A stretch of 50,469 bases of DNA from an uncultured Bacteroidales bacterium (GTDB lineage: Bacteria; Bacteroidota; Bacteroidia; Bacteroidales; UBA932), in contig CALVDF010000019.1 in NCBI GenBank assembly GCA_944326245.1, positions 1-50,469 of the forward strand. Reading direction: 5' to 3'. Under the pieces are notes generated by a model, which ran no database searches, had not been told where the DNA came from, and was given only the letters and a program-made list of their open reading frames with translations. This document shows positions 1-7,749 of the stretch, piece by piece (position 1 is the stretch's first letter; each line of letters opens with the position of its first letter). The position numbers were made by a program, and so were the translations under genes.

Positions 1-6
1 CTCGGT

Positions 7-45
7 CCACACCGCCCACTATTCTGGTATTTGTGGGCGTTGTGG
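7..45. repeat. 39-bp hairpin, inverted copy of the 36.6-37.1 kb repeat hairpin
   Basis: Two 13-base arms (7-19 and 33-45) pair except for one central mismatch (C against T) around a 13-base loop. Both arms are identical, base for base, to the reverse complement of the arms in the 105-bp repeat array at 36639-37097 (copies 1, 3, 4 and 5), while the loop has diverged. The arm/loop/arm geometry of 13/13/13 is the same. It is therefore a dispersed member of the same palindromic repeat family, placed in the opposite orientation. Confidence 0.75.
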
Positions 46-130
46 CAGCGCCCGGGGGCATTACCACTCTTGGGGTGACACATTCCCATATGCTACAAGG
101 CGTAGACAGAAGCGGTTTCGTCCAAAACCG

Positions 131-358
131 CTATCCTAACATTGCGCCCATTCGGACCCTCACCCGCAATGCATTGGCCCACAGGGCATTACGTCAAAGA
201 GTCCCATTTGCAGCCATGTTAGGATGGCTGAAAAACCGCCGCAGCGGACCGTTCCGCACTATCCTAACATTGCATCTATCCGGAACTTTGTCCGTAATTT
301 ATTGTCCCTTAGAATATTGCGTTGAAGCAGCCAATTTGAGACTATGTTAGGTTGGAGA
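131..358. repeat. Two diverged ~128-bp direct repeats with inverted ends
   Basis: The word ATCCTAACAT occurs at 133-142 and 261-270. Its inverse ATGTTAGGAT occurs at 216-225, and a one-base variant at 344-353. Spacing between the two words is 83 bp in both copies and the copies start 128 bp apart. The interiors can be aligned but have drifted. This looks like a small palindromic repeat duplicated in tandem and now decaying; no open frame is shared. Confidence 0.6.
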
Positions 359-606
359 TTGCCGCCGGTCTTCCCATCCTGACAGGCGACGGAAATATCT
401 GGGATAAGAGTGTCACTTGCCTTCGTGGCGAAGATGAATACTGGGCTAGAGGAATTTGTATGCCGTGCCTCCCATACATTTATCCGACGGGTGAACCCGA
501 TTTACGTGATTCTGTGGCACGTCAGCCACACTTTCTCCGTACGTCAGCCGGCCATTTTCGCAGGTGCACTATCGACGTTTGGCGAACGGATTGGTTCACC
601 GTTACT

Positions 607-1040
607 TGCCGGAACTGCCATGGTTCACCTGCAGGGGTGTTCACCGGCAGAAGTGGTAACCTGCAGGGGTGGTGACCTGCAGGGGTGGTCAGGGATGGAG
701 GCTCGCAGGGAAGTAGGCTTGCGCAGGCAGCGGAGATGTCCTCCCTCTAGGAAAGCCTCTATAGGCCACATCGAGCATGTTCCCTTCCCGGAAAGTGGGG
801 ATGAAATGCCGGAACTGTCCCCACCATCCGTGGGCAGCGGGAGCGGCCATCCCCGCTGGAGGTACCTCTAGGGTATTGCCCTCGTTTTCCCTCTCCGGAA
901 GGTGCCGACGATATGCCCAAACCATCCCCACCATCCGAAACTGTGGAAGGGTGTTTCCCCGCCAGAGACCCCTGCAGGGCATACTGCCGGTTCTCCCTCT
1001 TCCGCAGGCGAACCGAAAATGACGATAATGGTTCACCTGC
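607..1040. repeat. Short GC-rich repeated words
   Basis: Several 11-15-base words recur. ACCTGCAGGGGTG is at 627-639, and its extended form ending GGT is at 659-673 and 675-689. TGCCGGAACTG is at 607-617 and 807-817, exactly 200 bp apart. TCCCCACCATCCG is at 818-830 and 925-937. ATGGTTCACCTGC is at 620-632 and 1028-1040. The pattern suggests rounds of duplication followed by divergence. No function can be assigned. Confidence 0.5.
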
Positions 1041-1169
1041 GCAGGCGGGAAAAGACGGCCGAAGAAAGGAGGAAGGGCAGAAACGGGGTGGCACCTGCCC
1101 AGGAGTACTCAACGGTTTCAGGCCTGCTATGATTTAGACCCGATACGATTTTCCTATGATTTCCGGAAA

Positions 1170-1203
1170 AGAAAAAGCACCTGCGGGAACTTCGCAAGTG
1201 CTT
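1170..1203 (-). terminator. Rho-independent terminator of the tRNA pair
   Basis: Read on the minus strand, an 11-bp stem (1193-1203 with 1175-1185, one G-U pair) with a 7-base loop is followed directly by a short T run. It lies just downstream of tRNA-Met and fits an intrinsic terminator for the tRNA-Gln/tRNA-Met transcript. Confidence 0.8.
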
Positions 1204-1213
1204 CTATATCAAG

Positions 1214-1287
1214 TAGCGAGACCCAGGATTGAACTGGGGACCTCATGATTATGAATCATGCGCTCTAACCAGCTGAGCTATCTCGCC
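1214..1287 (-). tRNA. tRNA-Met (CAT anticodon)
   Basis: This is a 74-nt cloverleaf on the minus strand. It has a 7-bp acceptor stem closed by one G-U pair, a D arm with GCTC/GAGC stem, an anticodon stem CATGA/TCATG around loop TTCATAA (anticodon CAT), and a T arm with TTCAATT. The first acceptor pair is G-U, so an elongator Met tRNA is most likely; a CAT tRNA whose C is modified to read Ile (AUA) codons cannot be excluded by eye. CCA is not encoded. Confidence 0.85.
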
Positions 1288-1295
1288 ATCATTTT

Positions 1296-1368
1296 GTTGA
1301 GCTACCAGGAGTCGAACCTAGATTTACAGAGCCAGAATCTGTCGTGCTGCCATTACACCATAGCTCAA
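1296..1368 (-). tRNA. tRNA-Gln (CTG anticodon)
   Basis: This is a 73-nt cloverleaf on the minus strand. The acceptor stem is TTGAGCT/AGCTCAA, and the anticodon stem ACAGA/TCTGT encloses loop TTCTGGC (anticodon CTG). The T loop contains TTCGACT. It lies 8 bp upstream of tRNA-Met, so the two are probably co-transcribed from the promoter at 1383-1412. CCA is not encoded. Confidence 0.9.
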
Positions 1369-1382
1369 TTGGAATCGGAGCG

Positions 1383-1412
1383 CAAAGGTATACAATTTTT
1401 ACAAAAATCAAA
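1383..1412 (-). promoter_or_regulatory. Bacteroidota-type promoter for the tRNA pair
   Basis: On the minus strand TACCTTTG (1383-1390) matches the TAnnTTTG -7 consensus, and TTTG (1409-1412) lies 18 bp upstream as the -33 element. The box ends 14 bp upstream of tRNA-Gln. Confidence 0.75.
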
Positions 1413-1446
1413 AAAATTTTGCAATAATTCCCTGCCCCCGACAGGT

Positions 1447-2019
1447 CTATTCCCTGATGACCTGGACCTCATTGTGGAGTCCAAGTTTGATTATGGATGA
1501 GGCCTTGCCCGTGGCTCCCTGGTCAAAAGAGGGATCAACACTCAGATTGACAGCAGCTTTGACCGAATCAGGTATATCTTGGTAACGGCGGGGAGCCGGA
1601 GTTCCGGACACATTGGCGGAAGTCGAGACTATGGGCCTTCCGAAGCGGCGGACCAGTTCCACGCAGAAGTCGTTTCTGGGAATGCGTATGGCTATGCTGC
1701 CGTCCTCCGCAGTGACATTGGACGCCAGATTTATGCCCTCGGGATAGATAATCGTTATCGGCTTGTCACTCAACGAATCTACAGTAACTGCCATCTCCGG
1801 TATCTCCCGGACATATCTGGCCACCATATCCATGTCGCAGGCCAGGATAATCAGACTTTTTGAGTCGGCCCTCTGCTTTATCTCAAAGATCCGTTCCACT
1901 GCCTTCCCGTTGGTAGCATCGCATCCTATGCCCCAAATTGTGTCCGTAGGATAGAGCAGGATCCCGCCCGCCTTAAGAACCTTTATGGCCTCATCAATCT
2001 GTTCTTTTCTCTGAATCAT
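1447..2019 (-). CDS. tsaC: Threonylcarbamoyl-AMP synthase (Sua5/YciO/YrdC family)
   Basis: This 190-aa protein should make threonylcarbamoyl-AMP from threonine, bicarbonate and ATP, the first step of t6A modification of ANN-decoding tRNAs. The YrdC fold is recognisable from LYPTDTIWGIGCD near residues 22-34, the KxR motif in IKQRADSKSL near 47-56, and STSANVSG near 133-140. Its length fits single-domain TsaC rather than two-domain Sua5. It is the last gene of the minus-strand mutL group, starting 12 bp after the EEP gene ends. TsaE of the same pathway is encoded at 15670-16083. Paralogues of the YciO type exist, so the exact subfamily is not certain. Confidence 0.88.
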   Translation of the reverse strand: MIQRKEQIDEAIKVLKAGGILLYPTDTIWGIGCDATNGKAVERIFEIKQRADSKSLIILACDMDMVARYVREIPEMAVTVDSLSDKPITIIYPEGINLASNVTAEDGSIAIRIPRNDFCVELVRRFGRPIVSTSANVSGTPAPRRYQDIPDSVKAAVNLSVDPSFDQGATGKASSIIKLGLHNEVQVIRE

Positions 2020-2031
2020 AATTGTTTATGT

Positions 2032-3117
2032 TTACATTTGTACTTTCACGATCACTGGATAATGGTCCGAGTTGCCCACTCTTGGAGTACGGTGCTCAAG
2101 TACCTCAGACTCCTCAGGAACGAACACGTAATCTATCCTGAGTAAAGGCCACATAACCCTGTAAGTAGCCCCAAAGCCCTTGCCGGCTTCACAGAAAGTA
2201 TCTTTCCGTCCTCTGTAAAGACTCCGGAAAAAATACGACATGGGGGTATCGTTGACATCCCCACAGATCACAGCCTGCACACCACAGTCCGAAATATCAT
2301 CTAGCAAAGCCCGTACCTGACCGCCTCTTCTCGTAGAAGATTTTTTCACTTTTTCATGGGCTTCCGCTATCTCATGGGACAGTTCGTCATAACCGCCCCT
2401 GATTTCCTTTACTAATGACGTCAGCGAGATGTTGTTGGACTCCAGATGCACATTGTACAGCCTGATGAGCTTTTCACCATACTCGATATCCGTGTACAGC
2501 ACCATGTTGGTCGTCCTTTTGAAATGCAGGTGCCCGTCCCCGTGCACAGGCAGACGGCTGAATGTCACATTGCCGACATAATCCCCGTTGCGCAGGCGAT
2601 AGAAATGCTCCCTCACTTCCGGATATCCGGGTAACATCCGCTCCAGTTCAGCGGGGTCCTCAGTCCTGAATTCCTGGAGGGCCACCACGTCCGGGGCTTC
2701 ACGTCCTATAAGATCTTCCACCCCTTTTATATTGTCCATCACAGAACCTTCCCGTCCGGAGCGGAAACCTCCCACATTCCATGTCAGGACCTTCAGCCCG
2801 TCAGTATTTTCCACCACACTTGCAGGCAATGCATTGCGGTCGCCGGCACGGAAGAAGAATCCCACGAAGAAGAACGAAGGCAACAGGGCCGCCACAGGAA
2901 TCCACACTGAGGAGGACCACCTCAGCAGGGCAATGACGAGCAGCAGGACATTGACGGCCAGCACGGGAATGAAATACAGGCCGAAAAAACCGGCCAGAGG
3001 AAATACTGCAGGGTCAATAAGTACAGATACATAACTGAGCAGCAGCAGTATACAGAACACTGTCGCCACCAGACGGAAGGATACGCTCAGGAATGGATTC
3101 TTCTTTTTTCTGCTCAT
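2032..3117 (-). CDS. Membrane-anchored endonuclease/exonuclease/phosphatase-family protein
   Basis: This 361-aa protein has three predicted membrane helices near residues 13-33, 43-66 and 71-89, followed by an EEP (DNase I-like) hydrolase domain. Catalytic signatures are visible: TWNVGG near 112-117, LQEF near 147-150, GDVNDTP, and SDHYP near the C-terminus. I chose the ATG at 3117 because it lies 5 bp after the upstream rhomboid stop, and the in-frame extension to 3282 would run through that gene. The substrate is unknown; relatives act on nucleic acids, phosphoinositides or sphingomyelin. It belongs to the mutL-rhomboid-EEP-tsaC group. Confidence 0.8.
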   Translation of the reverse strand: MSRKKKNPFLSVSFRLVATVFCILLLLSYVSVLIDPAVFPLAGFFGLYFIPVLAVNVLLLVIALLRWSSSVWIPVAALLPSFFFVGFFFRAGDRNALPASVVENTDGLKVLTWNVGGFRSGREGSVMDNIKGVEDLIGREAPDVVALQEFRTEDPAELERMLPGYPEVREHFYRLRNGDYVGNVTFSRLPVHGDGHLHFKRTTNMVLYTDIEYGEKLIRLYNVHLESNNISLTSLVKEIRGGYDELSHEIAEAHEKVKKSSTRRGGQVRALLDDISDCGVQAVICGDVNDTPMSYFFRSLYRGRKDTFCEAGKGFGATYRVMWPLLRIDYVFVPEESEVLEHRTPRVGNSDHYPVIVKVQM

Positions 3118-3122
3118 CGGAC

Positions 3123-3779
3123 CTACATTCGGTCGGAATACAACTTGTTCCGGCTCTTCCAGACGAGAATCATGATGACTCCGAAAATCATACCGCCGAG
3201 ATGGGCAAAATGGGCCACGTTGCCGCCTCTTCCGGAAAGGCCGGAGAGAAGCTCGATGACTCCGAAAATTATCACCATCCACTTGGCTTTAAGGGCGATG
3301 GGCGGGAATATAAACTGCAGCACGTTATTGGGGAACATCATGCCGTAGGCCAGCAGCAGGCCGTAGATGGCGCCGGATGCACCTACAGTAGGAACACGGT
3401 TGAGCGCAGCCTCCACCAGTCCGGGAGTCTCGGACACCGCTATCTGAAGATACATCACCAGCTCATTGACAAGCCCCGCTCCGATACCGCATATCATGTA
3501 GTAAAGGAAAAATTTCTTTCCTCCCCAATAATTCTCTATGACGCTTCCGAACATGTACAGCGAGAACATGTTGAAGAAGATGTGCCAGAAGCCTCCGTGC
3601 ATGAACATGTAGGTAATGAGCTGGAACGGCTTGAAGAACGGCGACGAGAAATAGAACAGCGAAAACGTACCGTACATGAACTTGTCGGCAAACATTGTCG
3701 CGATGAATACTATTGCATTGATTATTATAAGATTCTTGACTACAAACGGCAACCCTGGCCGGTAATATCCGTAATTCAT
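3123..3779 (-). CDS. Rhomboid-family intramembrane serine protease
   Basis: This 218-aa multi-spanning protein cleaves transmembrane substrates within the bilayer. The catalytic serine is Ser135 in GASGAIYG and the histidine is probably His193 in FAHLGGMIFG. The conserved HGGFWHIFFN motif (61-70) precedes them, as in GlpG-type rhomboids. The ATG at 3779 overlaps the mutL stop as ATGA, which supports this start over the longer frame beginning at 3821. Natural substrates cannot be read from the sequence. Confidence 0.9.
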   Translation of the reverse strand: MNYGYYRPGLPFVVKNLIIINAIVFIATMFADKFMYGTFSLFYFSSPFFKPFQLITYMFMHGGFWHIFFNMFSLYMFGSVIENYWGGKKFFLYYMICGIGAGLVNELVMYLQIAVSETPGLVEAALNRVPTVGASGAIYGLLLAYGMMFPNNVLQFIFPPIALKAKWMVIIFGVIELLSGLSGRGGNVAHFAHLGGMIFGVIMILVWKSRNKLYSDRM

Positions 3780-5602
3780 AAATGTTTTTCTATGTCTTGT
3801 TCTGTCAAAATAAACATGCATTTCCTGCCGCTGGGAGATATTTCCGGTTCCGCACAGGAAAACAATGTGTCTACCAAAAGTCGTGCCTCATCTCCTGAAA
3901 GATGCAGGTCTGCACCGGAAACGGCGGAACGGGCCAGTTTACGGGCCATATCCTCTCTGGCGGCAGCCTTGTCCAAAGCATCCGGGACAGCATCCATCAG
4001 TGCTGCCACAATGTCATCCACGGCTCTGCGCACCGCCTCGTCATCAGTTCCGAATCCCTCGGGAAGTCCTTTTACGGAAATTGAGAAATCCCCGGCAGGC
4101 TCTATGTCGAAGCCGAGCCTCCTCAGCCGCTCCGGATCTTCCATAAGCAGATGGTATCTCTCCGGTGAAAGGGTGATTTCACATGGGAACAGTACCTGAT
4201 GGGAAATGGGGCTACTGTCATCCAGCTGCCTGAGATACCTCTCGTAGAATATTCTCTCCTGAGCCCTGCGGACATCCACGATAAGCAGGCCCGAGCGCAT
4301 GGGAGTAGCTATGTACCGGTTGGAGATACGGACTATCCCTGCTCCGCCCGCACTCATGCCGCTGTCCTCGAATATCTGCCCGTATCCGTCCACGTCCGGA
4401 CCGGATCCGGCCTCATCTTCCCCGCCAGCGGACTGCTGCACCTGGGCAGAAGGGACAGAGAACACATGCGGGTCCGGCAGTATCGCTCCATAGTCGGTCC
4501 TTTTCCCGGACCCAGGGCGGCCGCTGTAGCCGGTCTGGCCAGCCCCGGAGCGGCGGAACTGTTCAGGGACGGGAATATCAGGCAGGAAGTCATGGTCAAA
4601 GTCTATGGTTGGGATGAACGAGTTGCGCCCCAAAGCTTCCCTGACCACAGCCGTAAGTATCTCGAATATCTCGGTCTCGTTATCAAACTTGACTTCAGTC
4701 TTTGAGGGATGAATGTTTACATCCACATTCTCTGGGGCAGTACTGAAAAACAGATAGTACGAAGGATAGGAGCCTTCCGGCACCAGCTTGTCATAAGCCT
4801 TCATCACAGCCTTGTGGAAATAGGGTGAGCGGAAATATCTTCCGTTCACGAAAAAATACTGGTTCCCCGCACTGCGCCGTGCATCCTGCGGATTGCCCAC
4901 AAATCCGGAAACCGTGATGATCCTCGTAGACGTAGATACATCTATCAGTTCCTTCACCATATCCTTCCCCTCTATTTCCAGAATACGCTGCTTCAGGGTA
5001 TTGGCCCGCTTGAGATTGTATATGTCCTTGCCGTTGTGGGCAAGTCTCACCCCCACTTCCGGACGGCAGAGCGCGACATGCGAGAATTCTGCAACGATCT
5101 GCCTAAGCTCCGTATTGTCCGACTTGAGGAATTTGCGGCGGGCAGGGAGACTGTAGAATATGTTGCGTACGGCTATGTTGGTCCCTTCCGGCATGGCCGC
5201 TTCCTCCTGGGAGACAAAGCCGGATGGCGTAAAGACTGTCTCGGTACCCGTCTCCGTACCTTTCCTGCGCGTCCTCAGTGTGACCTCAGCCACAGCCGCG
5301 ATCGAAGGCAACGCCTCTCCCCTGAAACCGTAGGTCATGATGGAATCCAGGTCCGAGGCATCCGATATCTTGGACGTGGCATGACGCTCGAAACACAGCC
5401 TGGCCTCCTCGGCCGTCATGCCGCAGCCGTCGTCTATCACCTGTATGAGGGTCTTGCCGGCATCCTCGACGATGACGCTTACAGACCCGGCGCCTGCGTC
5501 TATTGCGTTTTCCAGCAGTTCCTTGACCACTGACGAAGGACGCTGGACCACTTCTCCGGCAGCTATGAGATTGGATATGTTCGGGGGCAGAATCTTCAGC
5601 AT
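3776..5602 (-). CDS. mutL: DNA mismatch repair protein MutL
   Basis: This 608-aa protein links MutS mismatch recognition to downstream repair. The GHKL ATPase is clear at the N-terminus: KELLENAIDAGA near 27-38, DDGCGM, and TYGFRGEAL. The C-terminal dimerisation domain is present, but the metal-binding endonuclease motif DQHA(x2)E(x4)E reads DVRRAQERIFYE, and the CPHGRP-type motif near the end is CAEPEISPSGRK. Nicking activity is therefore doubtful and strand discrimination may work differently. It overlaps the rhomboid gene by ATGA and follows a small membrane protein gene by 9 bp. Confidence 0.95.
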   Translation of the reverse strand: MLKILPPNISNLIAAGEVVQRPSSVVKELLENAIDAGAGSVSVIVEDAGKTLIQVIDDGCGMTAEEARLCFERHATSKISDASDLDSIMTYGFRGEALPSIAAVAEVTLRTRRKGTETGTETVFTPSGFVSQEEAAMPEGTNIAVRNIFYSLPARRKFLKSDNTELRQIVAEFSHVALCRPEVGVRLAHNGKDIYNLKRANTLKQRILEIEGKDMVKELIDVSTSTRIITVSGFVGNPQDARRSAGNQYFFVNGRYFRSPYFHKAVMKAYDKLVPEGSYPSYYLFFSTAPENVDVNIHPSKTEVKFDNETEIFEILTAVVREALGRNSFIPTIDFDHDFLPDIPVPEQFRRSGAGQTGYSGRPGSGKRTDYGAILPDPHVFSVPSAQVQQSAGGEDEAGSGPDVDGYGQIFEDSGMSAGGAGIVRISNRYIATPMRSGLLIVDVRRAQERIFYERYLRQLDDSSPISHQVLFPCEITLSPERYHLLMEDPERLRRLGFDIEPAGDFSISVKGLPEGFGTDDEAVRRAVDDIVAALMDAVPDALDKAAAREDMARKLARSAVSGADLHLSGDEARLLVDTLFSCAEPEISPSGRKCMFILTEQDIEKHL

Positions 5603-5611
5603 CTCTCGAAT

Positions 5612-5941
5612 CTATCGCATTGATTCCATGAACACGGTGAAATACTTGGCAAAATATATCAGGAAGACGAGGAAGATTGCTACCGATGCCATGGCTATCA
5701 GACGTGTCAGGTTCTTGCTGAGAGAACCGTGCCTGCTGTTTCTGGCCTGTTCCTGCAGTCTGCCGCTGATGTACTGTCCGGGCCTGTACGACTCATCCTT
5801 CCATTCACGGCCTTCCTTCAAGGCTTTCTCCCTGAGAGCTTCATTCCTGACCTGCTCGCGGTGCTCCTTGCGCTCGTCCCAGTAACGGGGCTCGTAGTGG
5901 AATACACGATGCCGCGGCACTTTGAAAAAACTGATATTCAT
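5612..5941 (-). CDS. Small single-pass membrane protein, function unknown
   Basis: This 109-aa protein has a charged, Arg/Glu-rich N-terminal 70 residues and one hydrophobic helix near residues 83-103, close to the C-terminus. I recognise no domain. It is the first gene of the mutL group, 9 bp before mutL, with a good promoter box at 5969-5976. The arrangement suggests a tail-anchored or type II protein with a cytoplasmic charged region. Confidence 0.75.
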   Translation of the reverse strand: MNISFFKVPRHRVFHYEPRYWDERKEHREQVRNEALREKALKEGREWKDESYRPGQYISGRLQEQARNSRHGSLSKNLTRLIAMASVAIFLVFLIYFAKYFTVFMESMR

Positions 5942-5968
5942 CTCTTATTTCCTTTTGTGTTCAACCTA

Positions 5969-5976
5969 CAAAAGTA
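5969..5976 (-). promoter_or_regulatory. Promoter -7 box for the mutL group
   Basis: TACTTTTG on the minus strand matches TAnnTTTG and lies 27 bp upstream of the ATG at 5941. No convincing -33 TTTG is seen. Confidence 0.6.
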
Positions 5977-6040
5977 CAGAAAAAATACGGAAGATGCAAT
6001 ATTGCTTCCCGCGCGGCTAACCTGCTGACGCCTATACGGC

Positions 6041-6796
6041 CTACACGCAGCAAATGGAGGTGTAGACAGACGACACGCACAGGAGCGCTGCGGTTTCAGT
6101 CCTGAGACGGGAGGGGCCAAGCGACAGAGGGGTGAACCCTGCGGCAAGTGCAGCGGAGATCTCTTCCGACGAAAAATCCCCTTCGGGACCTATCATGAAA
6201 AGAGCTTCGGCCCCGTTGCCTTCCGCTGCAAGAGCCCTCACCGCTTCGGAAAGCTGCACGCGGGTATTGAGGCCGGCAGCTATGTCACTGTCGCAATATG
6301 CTATGAACTTGCGTCCGTGGAATCCGGACCGTTCCAGCTCCGCCATCACATCCGCAAACGGCGTCAGAGCGTCAAGCTGCGGCACTGATCCTTTGAGGGA
6401 CTGCTTGGCGGCAGCCACCAGCAGACGTCCGCCCCGTTCCCTGTTGTACACCCGTCTCTCCGAATGCGCGCACAGCAGCGGGGTAATCCTGTCCACTCCC
6501 ATTTCCGTAGCCTTCTCGGCGAACCATTCAAACCTGTCAATGTTTTTTGTCGGCGCCACTGCCATCCACAGACGGTAAGGGTGGGAGCCGAATCCTCCCT
6601 CTACGGAGATTACGCGGAGTTCCGTCCCGCGGGGGTCGGCTACAGTCACGGAGCAGCGGTAGAGATTGCCGTCCCCTCCGCTTACAAAGACCTCATCTCC
6701 TGTCCTGTGCCTCAGAACCTTGACACAATGCGCAGACTCATCCTGAGACAACCGGACCAGCCCGTCGGATATATCGTTCGAATAAAAAAGTTCCAT
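6041..6796 (-). CDS. rsmE: 16S rRNA (uracil1498-N3)-methyltransferase
   Basis: This 251-aa SPOUT methyltransferase methylates U1498 of 16S rRNA using S-adenosylmethionine. The C-terminal knot motifs are visible: MIGPEGDFSSEE followed by LSLGPSRLRTETAAL. The N-terminal MELFYSND resembles the usual family start (MxLFY), which is why I place the start at 6796 and not at 6844. The promoter box at 6802-6809 ends only 5 bp before this ATG, so the transcript would have almost no leader. It is divergent from folP. Confidence 0.92.
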   Translation of the reverse strand: MELFYSNDISDGLVRLSQDESAHCVKVLRHRTGDEVFVSGGDGNLYRCSVTVADPRGTELRVISVEGGFGSHPYRLWMAVAPTKNIDRFEWFAEKATEMGVDRITPLLCAHSERRVYNRERGGRLLVAAAKQSLKGSVPQLDALTPFADVMAELERSGFHGRKFIAYCDSDIAAGLNTRVQLSEAVRALAAEGNGAEALFMIGPEGDFSSEEISAALAAGFTPLSLGPSRLRTETAALLCVSSVYTSICCV

Positions 6797-6801
6797 ATCG
6801 G

Positions 6802-6809
6802 CAAATATA
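6802..6809 (-). promoter_or_regulatory. Promoter -7 box for rsmE
   Basis: TATATTTG on the minus strand, 5 bp from the rsmE ATG. A transcription start a few bases past the box would fall at or next to the start codon, implying a leaderless or near-leaderless mRNA. Confidence 0.6.
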
Positions 6810-6855
6810 CTCCAATTTTTCCTATATTGGCAGCCGTTTAACACATTGCAGCACC

Positions 6856-7749
6856 ATGGAACACACCGACACGGACCGCAGCATCTCCGTCATGGGGATA
6901 GTAAACCTTACAGACAACTCCTACTTCGCATCGAGCCGGTGCCTGACTCCGGCCGGAGAAGTGGACATGGACATGGCCATGAATAGAACAGCCCGCATGC
7001 TGGAAGAGGGTGCCGACATCATCGACATCGGGGCATGCTCAACCAGGCCCGGTTCACAGCCGGTAGGCGCAGAAGAGGAATGGCGCAGGCTCGGACCGTT
7101 TCTGAAACAGGTACGCCGCACGTTCGGGGACGGTATCAGGATATCGGTCGACACCTACTGGGCATCTGTCGTCCAACGGTGCTTCGACACTATAGGCGAC
7201 TTCATCATCAATGACATATCCGCAGGGGAAGACGACCCGGACATGCTGCCTACGGCAGGCCGCCTGGGCCTGGAATATGTGGCCATGCACAAACGCGGAA
7301 CCCCGGCCACCATGCAGACACTCTGCCAGTACGGGGACGTAACGCAGGATGTCCTGGACTACTTCACTGAATTCGGCAAAAGGGCCGCCTCCCACGGCAT
7401 CACCAGGTGGATCCTCGATCCGGGCTTCGGCTTTGCAAAGACTGTGGGACAGAACTACGAACTGCTGTCCCGCCTCGACCGGTTCCTGCAGGCAGGCAGG
7501 CCGATACTCGTAGGCATCTCCAGGAAAAGCATGATCTACCGCCTGCTGGACATCACACCTGAAGAGGCATTGCCGCAGACACAGGTACTGCACCTCGCAG
7601 CCCTCGAACGCGGAGCCTCCGTCCTGCGGGTACACGATGTTGCGGAAGCCGTACGTACCGTCCGTATCTGGCGCATGCTCAACGGGGCTGCCGGTCAGCC
7701 TGCAACAGGACAGATGCCCACACGGCAATGCCCTCCTCCCGGCCGGTAA
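6856..7749 (+). CDS. folP: Dihydropteroate synthase
   Basis: This 297-aa TIM-barrel enzyme joins p-aminobenzoate to hydroxymethyl-dihydropterin pyrophosphate in folate synthesis and is the sulfonamide target. Seen motifs are GIVNLTDNSYF near 14-24, IDIGACSTRPGS near 56-67, SVDTYW, DPGFGFAKT, GISRKSMI and RVHDV. The last 20 or so residues form a Pro/Gln/Arg-rich tail beyond the barrel. That tail is coded in DNA that also encodes the end of ispF on the other strand (7679-7749). Confidence 0.95.
   Translation: MEHTDTDRSISVMGIVNLTDNSYFASSRCLTPAGEVDMDMAMNRTARMLEEGADIIDIGACSTRPGSQPVGAEEEWRRLGPFLKQVRRTFGDGIRISVDTYWASVVQRCFDTIGDFIINDISAGEDDPDMLPTAGRLGLEYVAMHKRGTPATMQTLCQYGDVTQDVLDYFTEFGKRAASHGITRWILDPGFGFAKTVGQNYELLSRLDRFLQAGRPILVGISRKSMIYRLLDITPEEALPQTQVLHLAALERGASVLRVHDVAEAVRTVRIWRMLNGAAGQPATGQMPTRQCPPPGR

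Larger units (their letters stand above)
1..1130. other. Non-coding, repeat-rich intergenic region
   Basis: I see no credible gene here. The open frames are short, overlap each other on both strands, and encode low-complexity Pro/Arg/Gly-rich peptides without recognisable motifs. The stretch instead holds a hairpin at the left edge, two diverged copies of a unit about 128 bp long with inverted ends, and short GC-rich repeated words further right, each listed separately. It ends just before the terminator of the tRNA pair. It may be a decayed repeat cluster between operons. Confidence 0.6.

Noticed and set aside
410..871. Open frame of 153 codons in the left intergenic region
   Set aside because: Composition is dominated by repeated words, no motif is recognisable, and other frames in the same DNA are equally open.
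1214..1368. Missing CCA in both tRNA genes as a sign of pseudogenes
   Set aside because: Many bacteria add CCA after transcription, and both cloverleaves are intact.
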